The position numbers and the translations under genes are program-made. The notes under the pieces were generated by a model. That model saw nothing but the letters and a program-made list of their open reading frames with translations. It made no database searches and was not told the origin of the DNA. This document shows positions 1 through 12,800 of a DNA stretch of 64,000 nucleotides, piece by piece (position 1 is the first letter of the stretch; each line of letters opens with the position of its first letter). Location: positions 30,163,047 through 30,227,046 of the forward strand of contig CP137674.1 in assembly GCA_037976565.1 (NCBI GenBank). The letters run 5' to 3'. The DNA comes from Mesocentrotus franciscanus (Eukaryota; Echinodermata; Echinoidea; Camarodonta; Strongylocentrotidae).

Positions 1-2863
1 CATAATCACAGTCCTTTTTTTTCTTCTAATTTGAATATTGCAACTGGCGGTGTTTTATTCACCACATTTGTTGGGTACTTAACGAGGGCTTCAATTTTCA
101 CTCATAGAGAGCAAACCACAGTCTTTTGGTCTGAAATTCTGCACATACCTTTTATAACTGATCTAGCTGCTACAGATACATTTTTATTGAGGGCTTGCAA
201 ATCCCTGATAGGGGCTTTAATTTTCTTCCATTCATAGCCCTAGATAAATTGATGATTGGATTTAAATCAGATTATGATTAATTTACCAAAAATACTTACA
301 AGATTGTACCCTAAAATGCTAATTACGATAACAGCATGACGTACTGTACATGAATAAAAAACGTTGACGTGAGATTATTTTTTGTTTTCTATGGTTTGAG
401 TCCTGTGCATGGGATGAGGGAAAGGAGTATGAATGCCTTACTCAAGGGTATATTACCATTAGACTTGATTACGTGATTTACACTAGCTAATTTACACGAT
501 CCTGCCAATGCCAATTATTATTACTGGTAAAGTGAGTATTTCAAAGACTGGAAAATCTAGTGTAAATACACATTGTACATTTTCAAACAAGATTTCTTAT
601 AGAATATTTAACATCTACTTTAGATTTCAGTAAAATTGCAAAAATGCATCCATATGCCTTGTGAATAATTTGCACAGTACACAGAAATACTTGTTTGATG
701 AATACAACTTATTATGCAGCATTGATGTTATCACATATTCCCATTCATTTTTTCGTTAAGGGGAGAGAGTGTTTTTCACTAGTATCTGAAGCACTTGTGA
801 CTTGTTGCACATGTAAGTATCTCCAACATCACAGTAACATCTCTTATTTTTCATTTCAATATTTCTTCTCTTCCTAATGAAAAACCCTCCTGGTAAAAGG
901 GTGTGAGTTTGCATACCAGTCCACAAAGCAAAAAAAAATGACTAGCAATACCCGACAGGAACAACCACTTGCTAGCATATTCTAAGGCTGTGGGAAACCC
1001 TGGTATGGGGGATACATGTGTACTGCAGTTTGCAGCATTAATGTACGGCGAGTAGTCCTTGCATACTGCCAACACAGGATGATAATGTAATAAATGAGAC
1101 AGGGCTAAGCACAGTCTCTGAATGGAGATGCAATATGCATACTGATAGACACACACACAGCATGCATAGAGAGAGGCTATGGCTTCTTCGATCATGCACA
1201 CACTGTACATGTACAGTATGTCTCTCTCTCTCTCTCTCATATTGTAGGATGGTTTTTCGTGATGAAGTTAGATTCTGTCCTGGCATGAGCAAGCATTGCA
1301 GTTCATTGTGCACAGTATACGCAGACAACAATTTGTCTTAGTACATGTAGAACTTACTCACTGTTCATATAGTTCCTACATGTGGTTCCTAAAGTTCCTA
1401 AATATCACTGAGCATTCTAAGATATATTTTTATTCTTAAATATTTCAGCAGCTTTTCCACCAACAACAAAAAGAGTGATATAAATTCCTTATAAATGGGA
1501 AGACTTTTCTTCCCCCTCAAAATGAGAATCCTATATAATACTAGCTGTTACATCTTTATTTTGTTTATGTTTGCCCTCAAGCATTAGACATCACATTAGA
1601 AAGCATTTAAGGTGAATCATGGATATACTCTATCAAACTTAATCTCCAAAATGGACAGACGTATCTTCTTTAAAATACATAAACATCGTCGCCTGGCTTG
1701 CAGAAGGGCGTTAGCTTAAATTTCAGGTAAAAAATGAAGCGCTAAGCAGAAGGGCGTTAGCACTAAATCGCCTCAAACTTTTATAAAACTGACTTATTTC
1801 CGAAAAAAATTGTGGCCGTGTTCTACTATAACATTTCTATTAGTCTTTTCAGTTTTAAATCAATTGTCAGGACAGAAAGCAGTTTAAATATAAAACAAAT
1901 AAATAAATGCGAATAATTTGAAAAGTAGTTTTCGAGTCGCTCGCGCGCTAACGCCCTTCTACCAGCCGGGCGACGACATGTCAAACAAATTTAAGTGGTA
2001 TTGACAAAAATAACATTTGCAAAGTATGATTCTTTAGGTACCTCTTTAGATATATCTTATGAAGGCTTTGAGAAACATTTGGCAGAATATCTTGACAGGG
2101 AAATATTTAATTTTACAAAATATGTGCACAGCTTTACGAATGCATGTACATAATTGCCTACACTCAACCACTTGGTATACAGTACCTGTCTCGTATCAAT
2201 AGGTTATCATCTACTTTAGATACATATTCAATCACATACATGTACATGTACATGTACATAAACTATCGACTTCCCATGCTTTTTTACAAAGCATATCAAT
2301 TTTTAGGGTCATTACAATTTGCAGCAAGTGTCATAGCCATGACAAATTATTGATTAATCTTAAAAGAATAATCTAGCAAGTTGCATTGAAATAGGAAGAA
2401 AAACCGAAGAAACATAGTTTTGAAAAGTTGAACAGTATCAGATTGAAGATCCAAATTTTTGGAAGGTCAGATCCCTGTTTATATCATGAGGCAATTTCAA
2501 ATTGACAAATTAGTACCGTCAATGTGATATTTTGTCAGATAAATTTCTCATCTCTTACACACAAAATGACTAAAATACAATTGTCAAAATCATACCCCTG
2601 AACCTTGTAAGTCAGTAGTGATAGGAGTGATTAAACAACAATATGCCTGTTTTCTTAATTTTTTCACCATGAGGTCAATTGGGTTTTCATTGTAAGGTGT
2701 GAGTGTATGATGTAAAAATTAAAACCATGTACTGTAGATGCCCCACATCTTATCCAAAACTGGGACCTCTACGTGTACATGAAGACACTCTGTAAATAAT
2801 TAGAATTCTCCCCCTGGCTCCCTCTGGCTCTGAACAGATTAAAGGGAAAGATATTTAACAAAC
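1..2863 (-). other. Intron 3' of the C2/RhoGAP exon; no further exon recognised
   Basis: The stretch follows the donor GTTTGT at 2863 on the minus strand. I looked for the rest of the RhoGAP domain (the expected LKDYLRELP-type motif) and did not see it. The stretch contains the MITE at 1687-1975, a (TC)n run and a TACATG cluster; otherwise it is AT-rich unique sequence. Confidence 0.6.
1687..1975. mobile_element. MITE with ~30-bp terminal inverted repeats (CGTCGCC...)
   Basis: The ends CGTCGCCTGGCTTGCAGAAG and the reverse complement of the right end (CGTCGCCCGGCTGGTAGAAG) match over ~30 bp into GGGCGTTAGC. ACAT flanks both sides (1683-1686, 1976-1979), a possible 4-bp target duplication. An extra internal copy of CAGAAGGGCGTTAGC lies at ~1747. 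~290 bp, no coding capacity. Confidence 0.75.
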
Positions 2864-3899
2864 CTGTGATGATGTTGATGTCTGGATAGTTGTCATAGGA
2901 GAGATCCACCAGGGCACTGGCCGTCTCAAACTCATCATGGAGCTTCTTCTTCTTCTTAGCTGATCCACACACTCTGTAGATCCCAATCACGTTGATCCCT
3001 CGCACCTCAATCTCATGAATACACTTCTGGACTAGGATCGGTATTAACCTAGGTGATCCTTCCCTCCGTACAACCACGTCTAGAGGTACACCAAAGAGAC
3101 CCCTCCTGTCAAGGGATGGTACTCTCTTCAGGGTCGCATGTCTCTCTGTAAATGCCATGGAAATGTACAAGATTCCGCGGGGTTCCATGCGGATGGCTAA
3201 GTTGTAGGTGTCGTCTTTTGATTTTGCATGAATTAAGATTTGTGTTAACCTAATGAGTGACTTGTGGCAGAGTTTTTGTCGACCTTCGGGGTTCCAGCCA
3301 TAACTGTACACCATGATACCCATGTCCTGTGCCCTCTCTAAGTCTATCTCAAACCTCTCATCCCAGCAGAACTCATCCCGCCCTGTCACAGTGGCTGTCT
3401 GTGCCTTATGGACGGAATCAATCTCTATCACACAATACAAATCTCGCAGCTGGTTCCGTGAGGCTAACGCTGGTGCCATTTTCCTTCCACCCGAGAGGTG
3501 CAACGCTAAGATTCGAAGATGGTAAATGGCGGTTACGTGTCCTTGCACCAACATCACCTTTAATCTTGGTGAATTGTGAGATATCAATGTCTAGTTGTTT
3601 ACTGCTAGAGATTTTTCGTGATTTCTTGTCCGGTGATGGCTTTGGTACATATTTACTGCTGTTTTCGTCTCCTAATGATTCTGTGCTTTGCTCTGACTTC
3701 TTACCAGCCAGACTGGCCATGCTGATCTTTCGTCCAGGACCTACATTGCGTAACAGAGCTGGCAGACGCGGCTGGCTGAACATCTCCAAGTAAGTGGAAC
3801 GACCACTCTGGCCGGACTTCCTAGAACGACCTCCGCTTGTCTCCATCTCAGAAGCTCTTTGCTCATCTGGGTTTGATCTTTGTCTTGTCATGCGAGGAT
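2864..3899 (-). CDS. SYD-1-like exon with C2 and N-terminal half of RhoGAP; frame broken once
   Basis: The acceptor at 3901-3900 is followed by a frame reading DPRMTRQRSNPDEQ... to KIKG (3899-3558). The C2/RhoGAP homology continues in the next frame from HVTAIYHLRI (3541 onward). The exon is 1036 nt. Phase 1 in and phase 1 out require one base fewer or two more (modulo 3), and removing the 16-nt segment at 3542-3557 restores this exactly. C2 landmarks are RDLYCVIEID and the KLCHKS loop; RhoGAP landmarks are LFGVPLDVVV and GIYRVCGSAK (catalytic Arg). The exon ends at ACAG|GTTTGT. Confidence 0.85.
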
Positions 3900-6800
3900 C
3901 TGTGCAAGGGAATAGAATGAGGACTGATTGGTTATTTTTTTGCTGAATCACTGGGTATTTTCAAATTTTTAAGATTCTTTTTCTTTTATCGAAGCTTGCT
4001 CTTGAATATCATGTGGTAGCACAATTGCAATATTCTTGTACACTCAGAAGTGTAATTCACCACTATTTTAAATATGCAATTGAATGAAGAGTTTAATTCA
4101 ATACCATTACACTTACTTTAATAGATGTATATATGTATGCTCATATACCGTACATGTATCTTGCAAAAAGAAATTGGACAGGTTAGGTTTTACAACTGTA
4201 CATGACATCTGTTCAGAGCCATAAGGACATTAACTCTTAACAAAGAGTTAATGGCTCAAAACAGATGGTGTATTATCAAAATATACAAAATAAAAAATAA
4301 ATAAAAATAATTACCACTCTCATAATAGGGCAAGGTCGTAAATATAAACAAGTAAAATACATCACAATAACAGGTACAGAAAATAACTCTTTACAACCAT
4401 GTTATGACTTTGGTATTTGTCATAGGAAATTGTCAATTGTTACTTGGATTAGTGAAACAGGATGCTACCTGTAATAAGGCAGTGACTTCTGTTTGTTTTG
4501 CTACCTTCAATATGCTACATTACATGTATGAATGACTACATGCACAACACAAAGATTTTAAATTTGTATTTCTTTATTCATTTCTTTTAATATATTTATT
4601 GTTTTCTATCTTTTGTTCAATAAAAAAAAACCTGGGTAGTCCCAATTAGAGCCACAGAGAGCCTGTTTCACAAGGGAGCCCTGCTATGAACCAAATAATA
4701 CAACACAATATAAAACATGAATAATACAAGGTAATGATAATTCATGCATTGCATGTAGTCTGTTTTTATAGGTTTCTAAGCAATTGGAAAAGTCTGAAAA
4801 GTCATTTTGAGTGGAAACACTGTTTTTGTTTAACTTACAATCATCATTAAGAACTAAATCTTGTACATGAATGTACATTGGGAAGCTTGATATCAAGTTG
4901 ATCTGAATAAATTAAAAACTGAATGAATAATCATAAATGGAAGAGCATATACTGTATGTTAAATAAGGATTATCAAATCTATATTCAAAGGAGGAACAAT
5001 AAACCATGTCATCGTATTTCCTCTCAAGACAACTTTGAGTGAAGTAACAATTTAAACAAAAAGAAGGGATCTTTTCCATATCATGTTTGAAACGTGCATA
5101 AAGAGAAATACAGATTTAGGTAGAAACCTTACAACACTGAGAAACACTCCAATGATTAAGATTACGGGTAGTCACTATTACATGTTATTCCATGATCTAT
5201 ATTCAAATGCCTGATAAATCTTTTATCACAGTTTGTATCATTACCTGACAATTGTAATTAATGTCATCCAAATCACTTACGAGGAATCCATACTCTACAT
5301 GTTCTTCATCGTATAAACAACCAACCAAGTCCTTATTCCAATGTTTTAACACTTCTCAAATATTTACTTACTGCTTGCGTGAAAGATAACAATTCACTCC
5401 AACTCCAGTCTCATTATGAAAAAGTTATTGCATTAACTCCCGGTAACTTCCATCTCTTTGTCTAGTCTCTACCTACAATGACTATTACATAGGAGCAGGT
5501 TGCACCTATCCACTTAAAAAAATATGGAGCGCTAATTACCCTGTTTTCACAAAGCATGGAACCAACATTCCTATGAGATTTTCATGCATTAAAAGACATT
5601 AGATGAGGGAATCATAAGTTAAGTTTTACATTTCATATATTTGATGTTCATACAATCCAATATTTCGTAATTCATGTTTTGACAACCCTGAGGTAATGAC
5701 GGAGATTAAACATGCTCCTGTTGCCTTCTATTGCTATCCTTTGTAAGAATATCTGCCATTCAAATTCATGAAATAGTATGCATTTTTAAAGAAAATAATA
5801 GTACCAATAATAAAACGGTGCTTATAAAGCGCTTTCCACCGAAGTCTGTAAAATGAAAGAATAATATAAAAGCCAATAAAAGAAAGTATTCTGTCACATA
5901 ATAGAGTGTATGTACTATGTACAACATGTATGTTGTGATTCAGACCAATCTAACACAACAGGATTAAAGGTGGAATCGGAACTGTTCTTGCTCATGAAAA
6001 GTGGGTCTGGATGAGGATTTCCAGGACATAACTACCTATATCCTCCGTGGTTTGACTCTGTCTTAATTGTGTGATAATGGCACTTATGAATCACTGTCAG
6101 AAGCCTACAGCTGGGTCTTGGCTGCTAAAGGTTTTTAGAACTTTTCTCTGGAAACTGCATCTCTCATCTCACAAGGGGTGGATTTCCTTCATTTACTGCC
6201 AATCTTCTTAAGGGTAGCAATATTTACCATGAATCATCCAACAGATATCCGCAGAAATAAGACACCTGATGGAGCCTTAGATACATGAAGATGATCTTTA
6301 TTCAGAATTTAGTAATTAAGTTTCAATACACTTTGGTATAATATACACAAACTCTTTAAAGTCTTTTTTTAAAATAACACCTTCATGACTGGCTGTATAG
6401 CCCTTTGAATATTTCTAGAAGGAAAAGGCGGAGGAGAAAAATAAAGGAGAGGAAGAGAAAGAAGAAGAAGAGGAAGAGAAAGAAGAAGAAGAGGAAGAGA
6501 AAGAAGAAGAAGAAGAAGGAAAAAAGAAGAAGAAGAAGAAGAAGAAGAAGAAGAAGAAGAAGAAGAAGAAGAAGAAGAAGAAGAAGAAGAAGAAGAAGAA
6601 GAAGAAGAAGAAGAAGGAGAAGAAGAAGAAGAAGAAGAAGAAGAAGAAGAAGAAGAAGAAGAAGAAGAAGAAAAAGAAGAAAAAGAAGAAGAAAAAGAAG
6701 AAGAAAAAGAAGAAACAGATGATGATGACAAAGAAATGTACATCAATAATGAAAACTGACTGATGATAATGATGACTATGATGACAATGATAGACAGGGT

Positions 6801-9800
6801 GATCATAGTACTTGCTCTACAATATGTGTCTCACAATTAGAAATCAGTGAATTACAGCAATCCAATTTTTTAAATAGTCATTACTCATTATCCTTGGAAG
6901 GTGATACTTATCTAATCAAATAAAAGATTCACCATTCCATGACTTAACATTTAGTGTTCTCAAAACTGAGCTCTTCTTCTATTGGTAAAACTTGTGTATC
7001 ATGGCAAAATATTCATACCCTCTTCTAATATACAAATCAGTGTTAGGTGGTGTTTCACAAAGACTATAAGATTGACTTAAGTCGGACTTAAACTATGGCA
7101 GGCCATTCATGCCACTGGTTGCTCTCACCATTGGTCTCTCAAGGGACGTCACAAATTTACAGAATTCACATTTTTTTGATAGTTTATTATTGAAGGAAAA
7201 AGTTATCTAAAGATAAAAATTTCTAAGGTTTTTTCCCTCTAATTTTACATCCGGTTAAAGACTTTTTAAGGGCATAACCGCCTGCCATAGTTCCAAGTCC
7301 AACTTAAGTCAATCTTAGTCTTTGTGATACATCCCCCAGGGCTACTTACTTACATGAGAACCAGAAGGGCGTTAACTTGTAACACTTATCTATTAAAAAA
7401 AACTATAATCACAAAAAATTATGATGCGTAGGCCTAGAGAATTAGATATTCGAGATGGCCTTCCAGAACTAATCAGAAAATTCACTTCACACTGCTTTTT
7501 TGACAATTTAAAATATTCCAATGGAATGTGTTGACGTCATGCTATTTAATTGAAGGTTAAATGAAATATACATTTGCTGCTGGAATGTCAGGTTGTTGAC
7601 TTTGCTGAGCTTGATATGTGCATGCCGCACCTTTGGGGTGTTCTTATCACTTTTATCAGTAAAGTACATATTGTCTGTTTAGAGCCAGAAGGGCATTATC
7701 TCATATACTTGGACACAGACTGAACATCCTTCTGATTCTCAGGAGATGATATCACTAATCTGAAACATGGTCAGTATTTGCACTGAAAACAGGAAATAGC
7801 ATTATAGGTGTGCATGCAGTATGTAACTTGAAGTGAAGAAACACCCTTGGACAAGTATATGAATCAATACATGTAATATGTGCAATGTAGGAAGGCGTGA
7901 TAACAAAAATATGTTTTGCATCAACTAATCCAAAGTTTTTGATGCACCCATTCAAAACTAATGTATTGCTGTTTAAGGCGAGTCTGTTTTGAGACACAAG
8001 AGTATTAACTCCTATTATTTTTACAGAAAATTAACGTTCCAACTGGACAATATGTATGTTGTAACATCTTTATTTTTCTTATCATTTTTTCCAGAATTTA
8101 TTACAAAGTGAAGAACAGGTATCGTTTCTATCTCTCCTTGTGTCACAAATATCAAACTATTGTTAACTGACTTAAGTATTGTAGAAATGATCATTTTAAA
8201 CAGCTTGTAATAAAAAATCTTTATGATATATTTGTAGAGTGACTGCATGGAGCCCATCCTCTTGCCGAGACCCTGTGAAACTCCACCCAGTGTTTTAGCA
8301 CTCACGATATACCTAAGGAAGGTTAATTCTGTTTGTTCCGTTAGCATACCTCTCCGTGACCTGAGTCACTGAGCACACACAGACAGATACAGACGTGGTC
8401 AAACAGACTTTAGTAATGGATACAGGATTAAATGAAATAGTCTAGCTTCAGATTCTACACAGAATGAGATTTATATTACTGTTTTAGATTTAGACATGAT
8501 GATGAAAGTAAAATAATGTATCAATTTGTCACAAAAGGAAGAAAATCTCTGAATGTTTTAAAGAAAAAACATTATTGCTCAGTACTGACAAATGTAATCT
8601 TGGGTTTTCATACAAGAAATTCTATTTGTACCATGGTAAAAAATGAGTTATAAATCTTAAAAGTAAATCATTACAGAGTTATTTTATGTAAACAAATTAT
8701 TGCATCACTGTCACTTCCTAATTGTACAATCTTGCTTCAAAAATTATTTCAAAATATGATGCACTGCACTTTTTTGTAGGTGCATTACATTTTTTTAAAT
8801 TTTGGCCATTCCTTCAATAACATTTCCATAATCTGTTCATCTTTTCATCTTCCCTTCATTTTATCAAATGAAGTAGATCTGAGTAATAATCTTCAATTTC
8901 ATTTAACATTTCTCATTAATCATTATCCTCATTTCAAGTCAAATATTTCAGCTGGAATCTGACAGGACATGTCACTTTTATAATTTCATATGCATCTCAG
9001 ATTCTGGCCTGGTTATAGTTCCTCAATAAATTAAGTTTTTAATATATCTTACCTATTCGTTTCCTTATGGCACTGAACATTCCCCGGTCAAATGCCTCTT
9101 CTTCCTCGTTAAGATAAGAGATAAAATTCATCATTCAACATGGTGATAGGTAAATTGAATGGAATATTATCATTTGACATGGGGTGACAAAAATATTAAG
9201 TGTTGTGGATAACAAAGTAACCAAGAAAAAAACACCTCAATAAATTTGTCTGGATAAAAAAACAGGGCCTTTACAGACATATTTATTTATATGTATTTGT
9301 CAGTCGGTCATAGAAAACAATTAGATACAAGAGCCAAATTTCTATTTAATAACACTTGATACAGTGATCTTCTTAAAGTTTTAAACCATAACACAATTGT
9401 TACTGGCGTTCTTTGATACAGAGTAGTTGAATATCAGCTTTCATAAATGATGATAGTGTTTGGAGGTTTTAATTTCCAAACCACTGTAGGCCTATTTTCT
9501 AAAGATAATTTTAATAAAATTGTTAAATATTCAATTGACTTTACAGCTGAAATAGAATGCTATCACTGATTTAGACATTTTATTATGTAAACAAAAATTT
9601 AAAAATTGCACTTGCAATCACTGGAATGTTTTGATAGGCTATGTTTTAACTTGTATACAGTATTAAATGCCAAAGAAGAACCATACAGAATAGGATGCCA
9701 ATAAAATTTTGACTGAAAAAAATACTAGATGTTAATATTCTTTCCTAAATAGTCTTGATAGAGTATCCTTCCTTACATCATAGATGAGACATAGGCACAC

Positions 9801-12800
9801 ATACAAGCTCCTCTAGTACGCATATTGTGTCTGTGTGCATGCGAGGGTGTGGGCTATGTGTGTGTGTGTGTGTGTGTGTGAGACTAGATGTGTGTGGTTC
9901 TAGATGGGCTTCCTCTGTACACATAATGCTGCACACCCACGTATCCCCATAAAATGTAAATGCGGCAGAAGCTTGTTGGCTTCGGCATAATAAGAGAAAG
10001 TAGTAGGAGAAGAAGAAGATGAGGGGGGGGGGGAGGCATCTATTTCGAGCATTCCGTATTCTCAGCAGAATTGTGTGGAGGTTCGCTCTCTTCCTCTCTT
10101 ATCCTCTCTCGTATTCTCTCCATCTCTCTTTATCTTTCTCTTGGATAAGATTTTTTGATGCAGTGCCTGTTGAATGTATGCTCTAGCACTGCTTCTATGC
10201 TATTAGTCCTAAATGCCGCCGACAGCTTTTTCTGCACACAAACAAATTGCATATTTTACGCATGCACACACCACTTGTGCTTCTTCATTCTTTTACTTTG
10301 CTTTCTCATTCGTTTTGAGAAAAACCCTTGAGTCTCAAAGTCGATTACTAGTATACACTTTTATGAAAGTATTTAATGAAATTAAGATGAGACATTCAAG
10401 TAATGAAAGATGTTATCTGATTTAAAATGCATCAATGTACATGCATTAACGTGTCTCATTCTCCTTGTCTCCCTCACCATCCCCATACCATAATTCCCTT
10501 TGATTTATTTCTTTCTTTTTCCTATCTATTTCCTCCTACATTTTTCTCTTTTTCTTGCTACTTTTCTTCTTTTTTTTTCCCTCTTTTTTGTTGGTTTCAT
10601 TTGACATATCTCATGTCTTTAGTGCTTTTGCTGGAGGCAAAATGGAATTAGGCACAATATTGCAAAATTCCTAACTCTAGGACATGCTTACGTCCTACTC
10701 TCTCCTTGTGAGTTTGGGAGATCCAAATGCTACATGTATTTGATTCTGGCTAATCACTCATCACTTGCATTGAATCATTTCAAAGCTACAACCATTGATT
10801 TTTTTTTCCTGAACATAACAGACTATCAAGACTAGATACCAATTCATGCAAAGGAATGTAGAAATGTACCATTCTGGAGACCTGTTGCACTATTTGATAA
10901 TACATAGTAGAGGTGTCATGGTCTAGTGGATACGGTACCTTGTCGGACTGGGGATCTTATGGTTCGTGGTTCAAGTTCCGCTGTGGCACTAATGTTCTTT
11001 GGCAAGAAATTATTCTATATTATAAGATGATGACGTGGATCCTAAGCAAATGATTGGTTGAAAGCGTATACGTGACCAGGCATTTATTTTGCCCAACACG
11101 TAAGTTGGATAATGACCGGTCATTATCCAATTCTAATGACCGGTCATTAGTAAAATCATGTTATAAAAAATCATTTTATAAAACAAATAAAACATAATCT
11201 TATAAAACAAATAAAACACATCATTTTGTTCGGGCATTAGTAAAATTACCCACACTCGGTACCTTAAAAACAGTCCAAACGTGTTAGACTGTTTCAAAGG
11301 TACCTCGTGTGGGTAATTCTTACTAATGCCCTCACTGATGTGTATTATTTGTATATTTGCCACTCTCCACCCAAGTGTTAAATGGGTACCAGTAGGATGG
11401 AATTCCTTGAATGCTGTGAGCACCGAAATCGGTAGCCTAGCATAGCCGGGTAATATTGGAGGGCCTTGAGCACCTTGCATGGTGGATATGTGCCCTATAA
11501 AAATAACCAATGTTATCAAAATAAATGACATAACATATGGGTACTTTCAAAAACATCTACCTCTGCTTGATTTTGAAGACTTTAAATGACTCCAAATTGA
11601 CGAAAAAGGGTTCCTTGTTGTATACATGTATATACATGTGGACCTCAATATGAAAATATGAAAATATAAAAAGATTGTCTACTGTCAAATTGCATTTCTA
11701 CTTTTCCCTATCATGTTGGAATTCAAACACTGGCTTCATGCATGTACAATAGACATGAAGTGACAGCTAGTGCCCTTATTATATTCTGGAATTCATTTGC
11801 AGTATTAGAATATCGGTAGCATGCATAAATCCTGCAAAACCAACTCAATATAATTATTGATCGTGCCTATTGTGCTGCTTGTGAGGTATGCAACGTATGG
11901 TATGGTAGCATTTTTACAATCAATGATAATCAAGGTCATTAGTGACTAATAGCCTATTAATAATGGTATCAATTTGATCCAAGTTAGCTACTGTGTTTAA
12001 CAGGCTTTAATCTGGCATATGTACAATGTAACTGTATGACATATCGATAAAATGATCTGAAATGGTATATACAGATAACTGAGGTTAATAGAATATGTAA
12101 CAGGTGGTTTAATGAAGAATTGGATGAAGACTTTTACCAATTATATAGTAATCTGCAATCCCCAAATATCAAACAGGTTGTATTAAACAAAAATGATAAT
12201 TAATAAAGATTTTAAAAGGCAGGCTCTATCAGATGGGGTGATACAGGGCTTTAGCGAAGATAGGCTCATGATGCAACTTTTTATTCAGGAATCAATTCCA
12301 ACTTTCATGCCAGTTACCAAACTCAAATTTTGGTGGCCATCTACAATGATTTGAGCAATATATTTAGGCAAAAGAATTAATAATGACAACTAAAATAATC
12401 TTGAACATCTTCTAGTTCCAATCCAGGCTAAAATGAAAAATTCTAGGTTGTCTGAACCTGAAGGGAATTTAGGGCTTCAATGTCACTTCGGCAACAACTT
12501 CTTTTAGAGCTCTGCAAATGAATATTTTATTCACACATTTAGTTTTGTTTCTTGCTTGCAAAGATATGTATATTTTTTTTGGCTACAAATACTTTGTCTG
12601 TTTAGAGCCAGAAGGCGTCAACTCTATGTTAAAGTATATGATTTTAGGCCCTTCTAGCTCCAAATAGACAATTTATTATCACATGGTGTGAATTAAAGAT
12701 TCAAGTATTCACATACCTGCCAACATTTGAAAATAAGAATTACGAATTCTAGCACGGTATGCCTTCGAAAATAAGGAATCTGTACCCTTTAAGGGCATTC

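Noticed and set aside
1..2860. Remaining RhoGAP exons in the left edge of the window
   Set aside because: No stretch on the minus strand gave the expected LKDYLRELPEPL-like sequence with splice sites; the rest of the gene is presumably outside the window.
3561..3683. Conventional intron from the GTAAATATG donor (3683) to the TCTCTAG acceptor as the cause of the frame switch
   Set aside because: The nearest acceptor (52-nt intron) leads to an immediate stop; the next candidate acceptors give the wrong phase or remove the conserved KIKG lead-in to the C2 domain.
6369..6806. 145-aa poly-Ser frame (minus) and 105-aa poly-Arg/Lys frame (plus)
   Set aside because: Both are translations of the (GAA)n tract; no splice sites or unique protein sequence.
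10913..10991. Functional tRNA gene
   Set aside because: The acceptor arms pair and A/B-box-like motifs exist, but the B box is off-consensus, the middle does not fold into a regular cloverleaf, and a SINE body follows.
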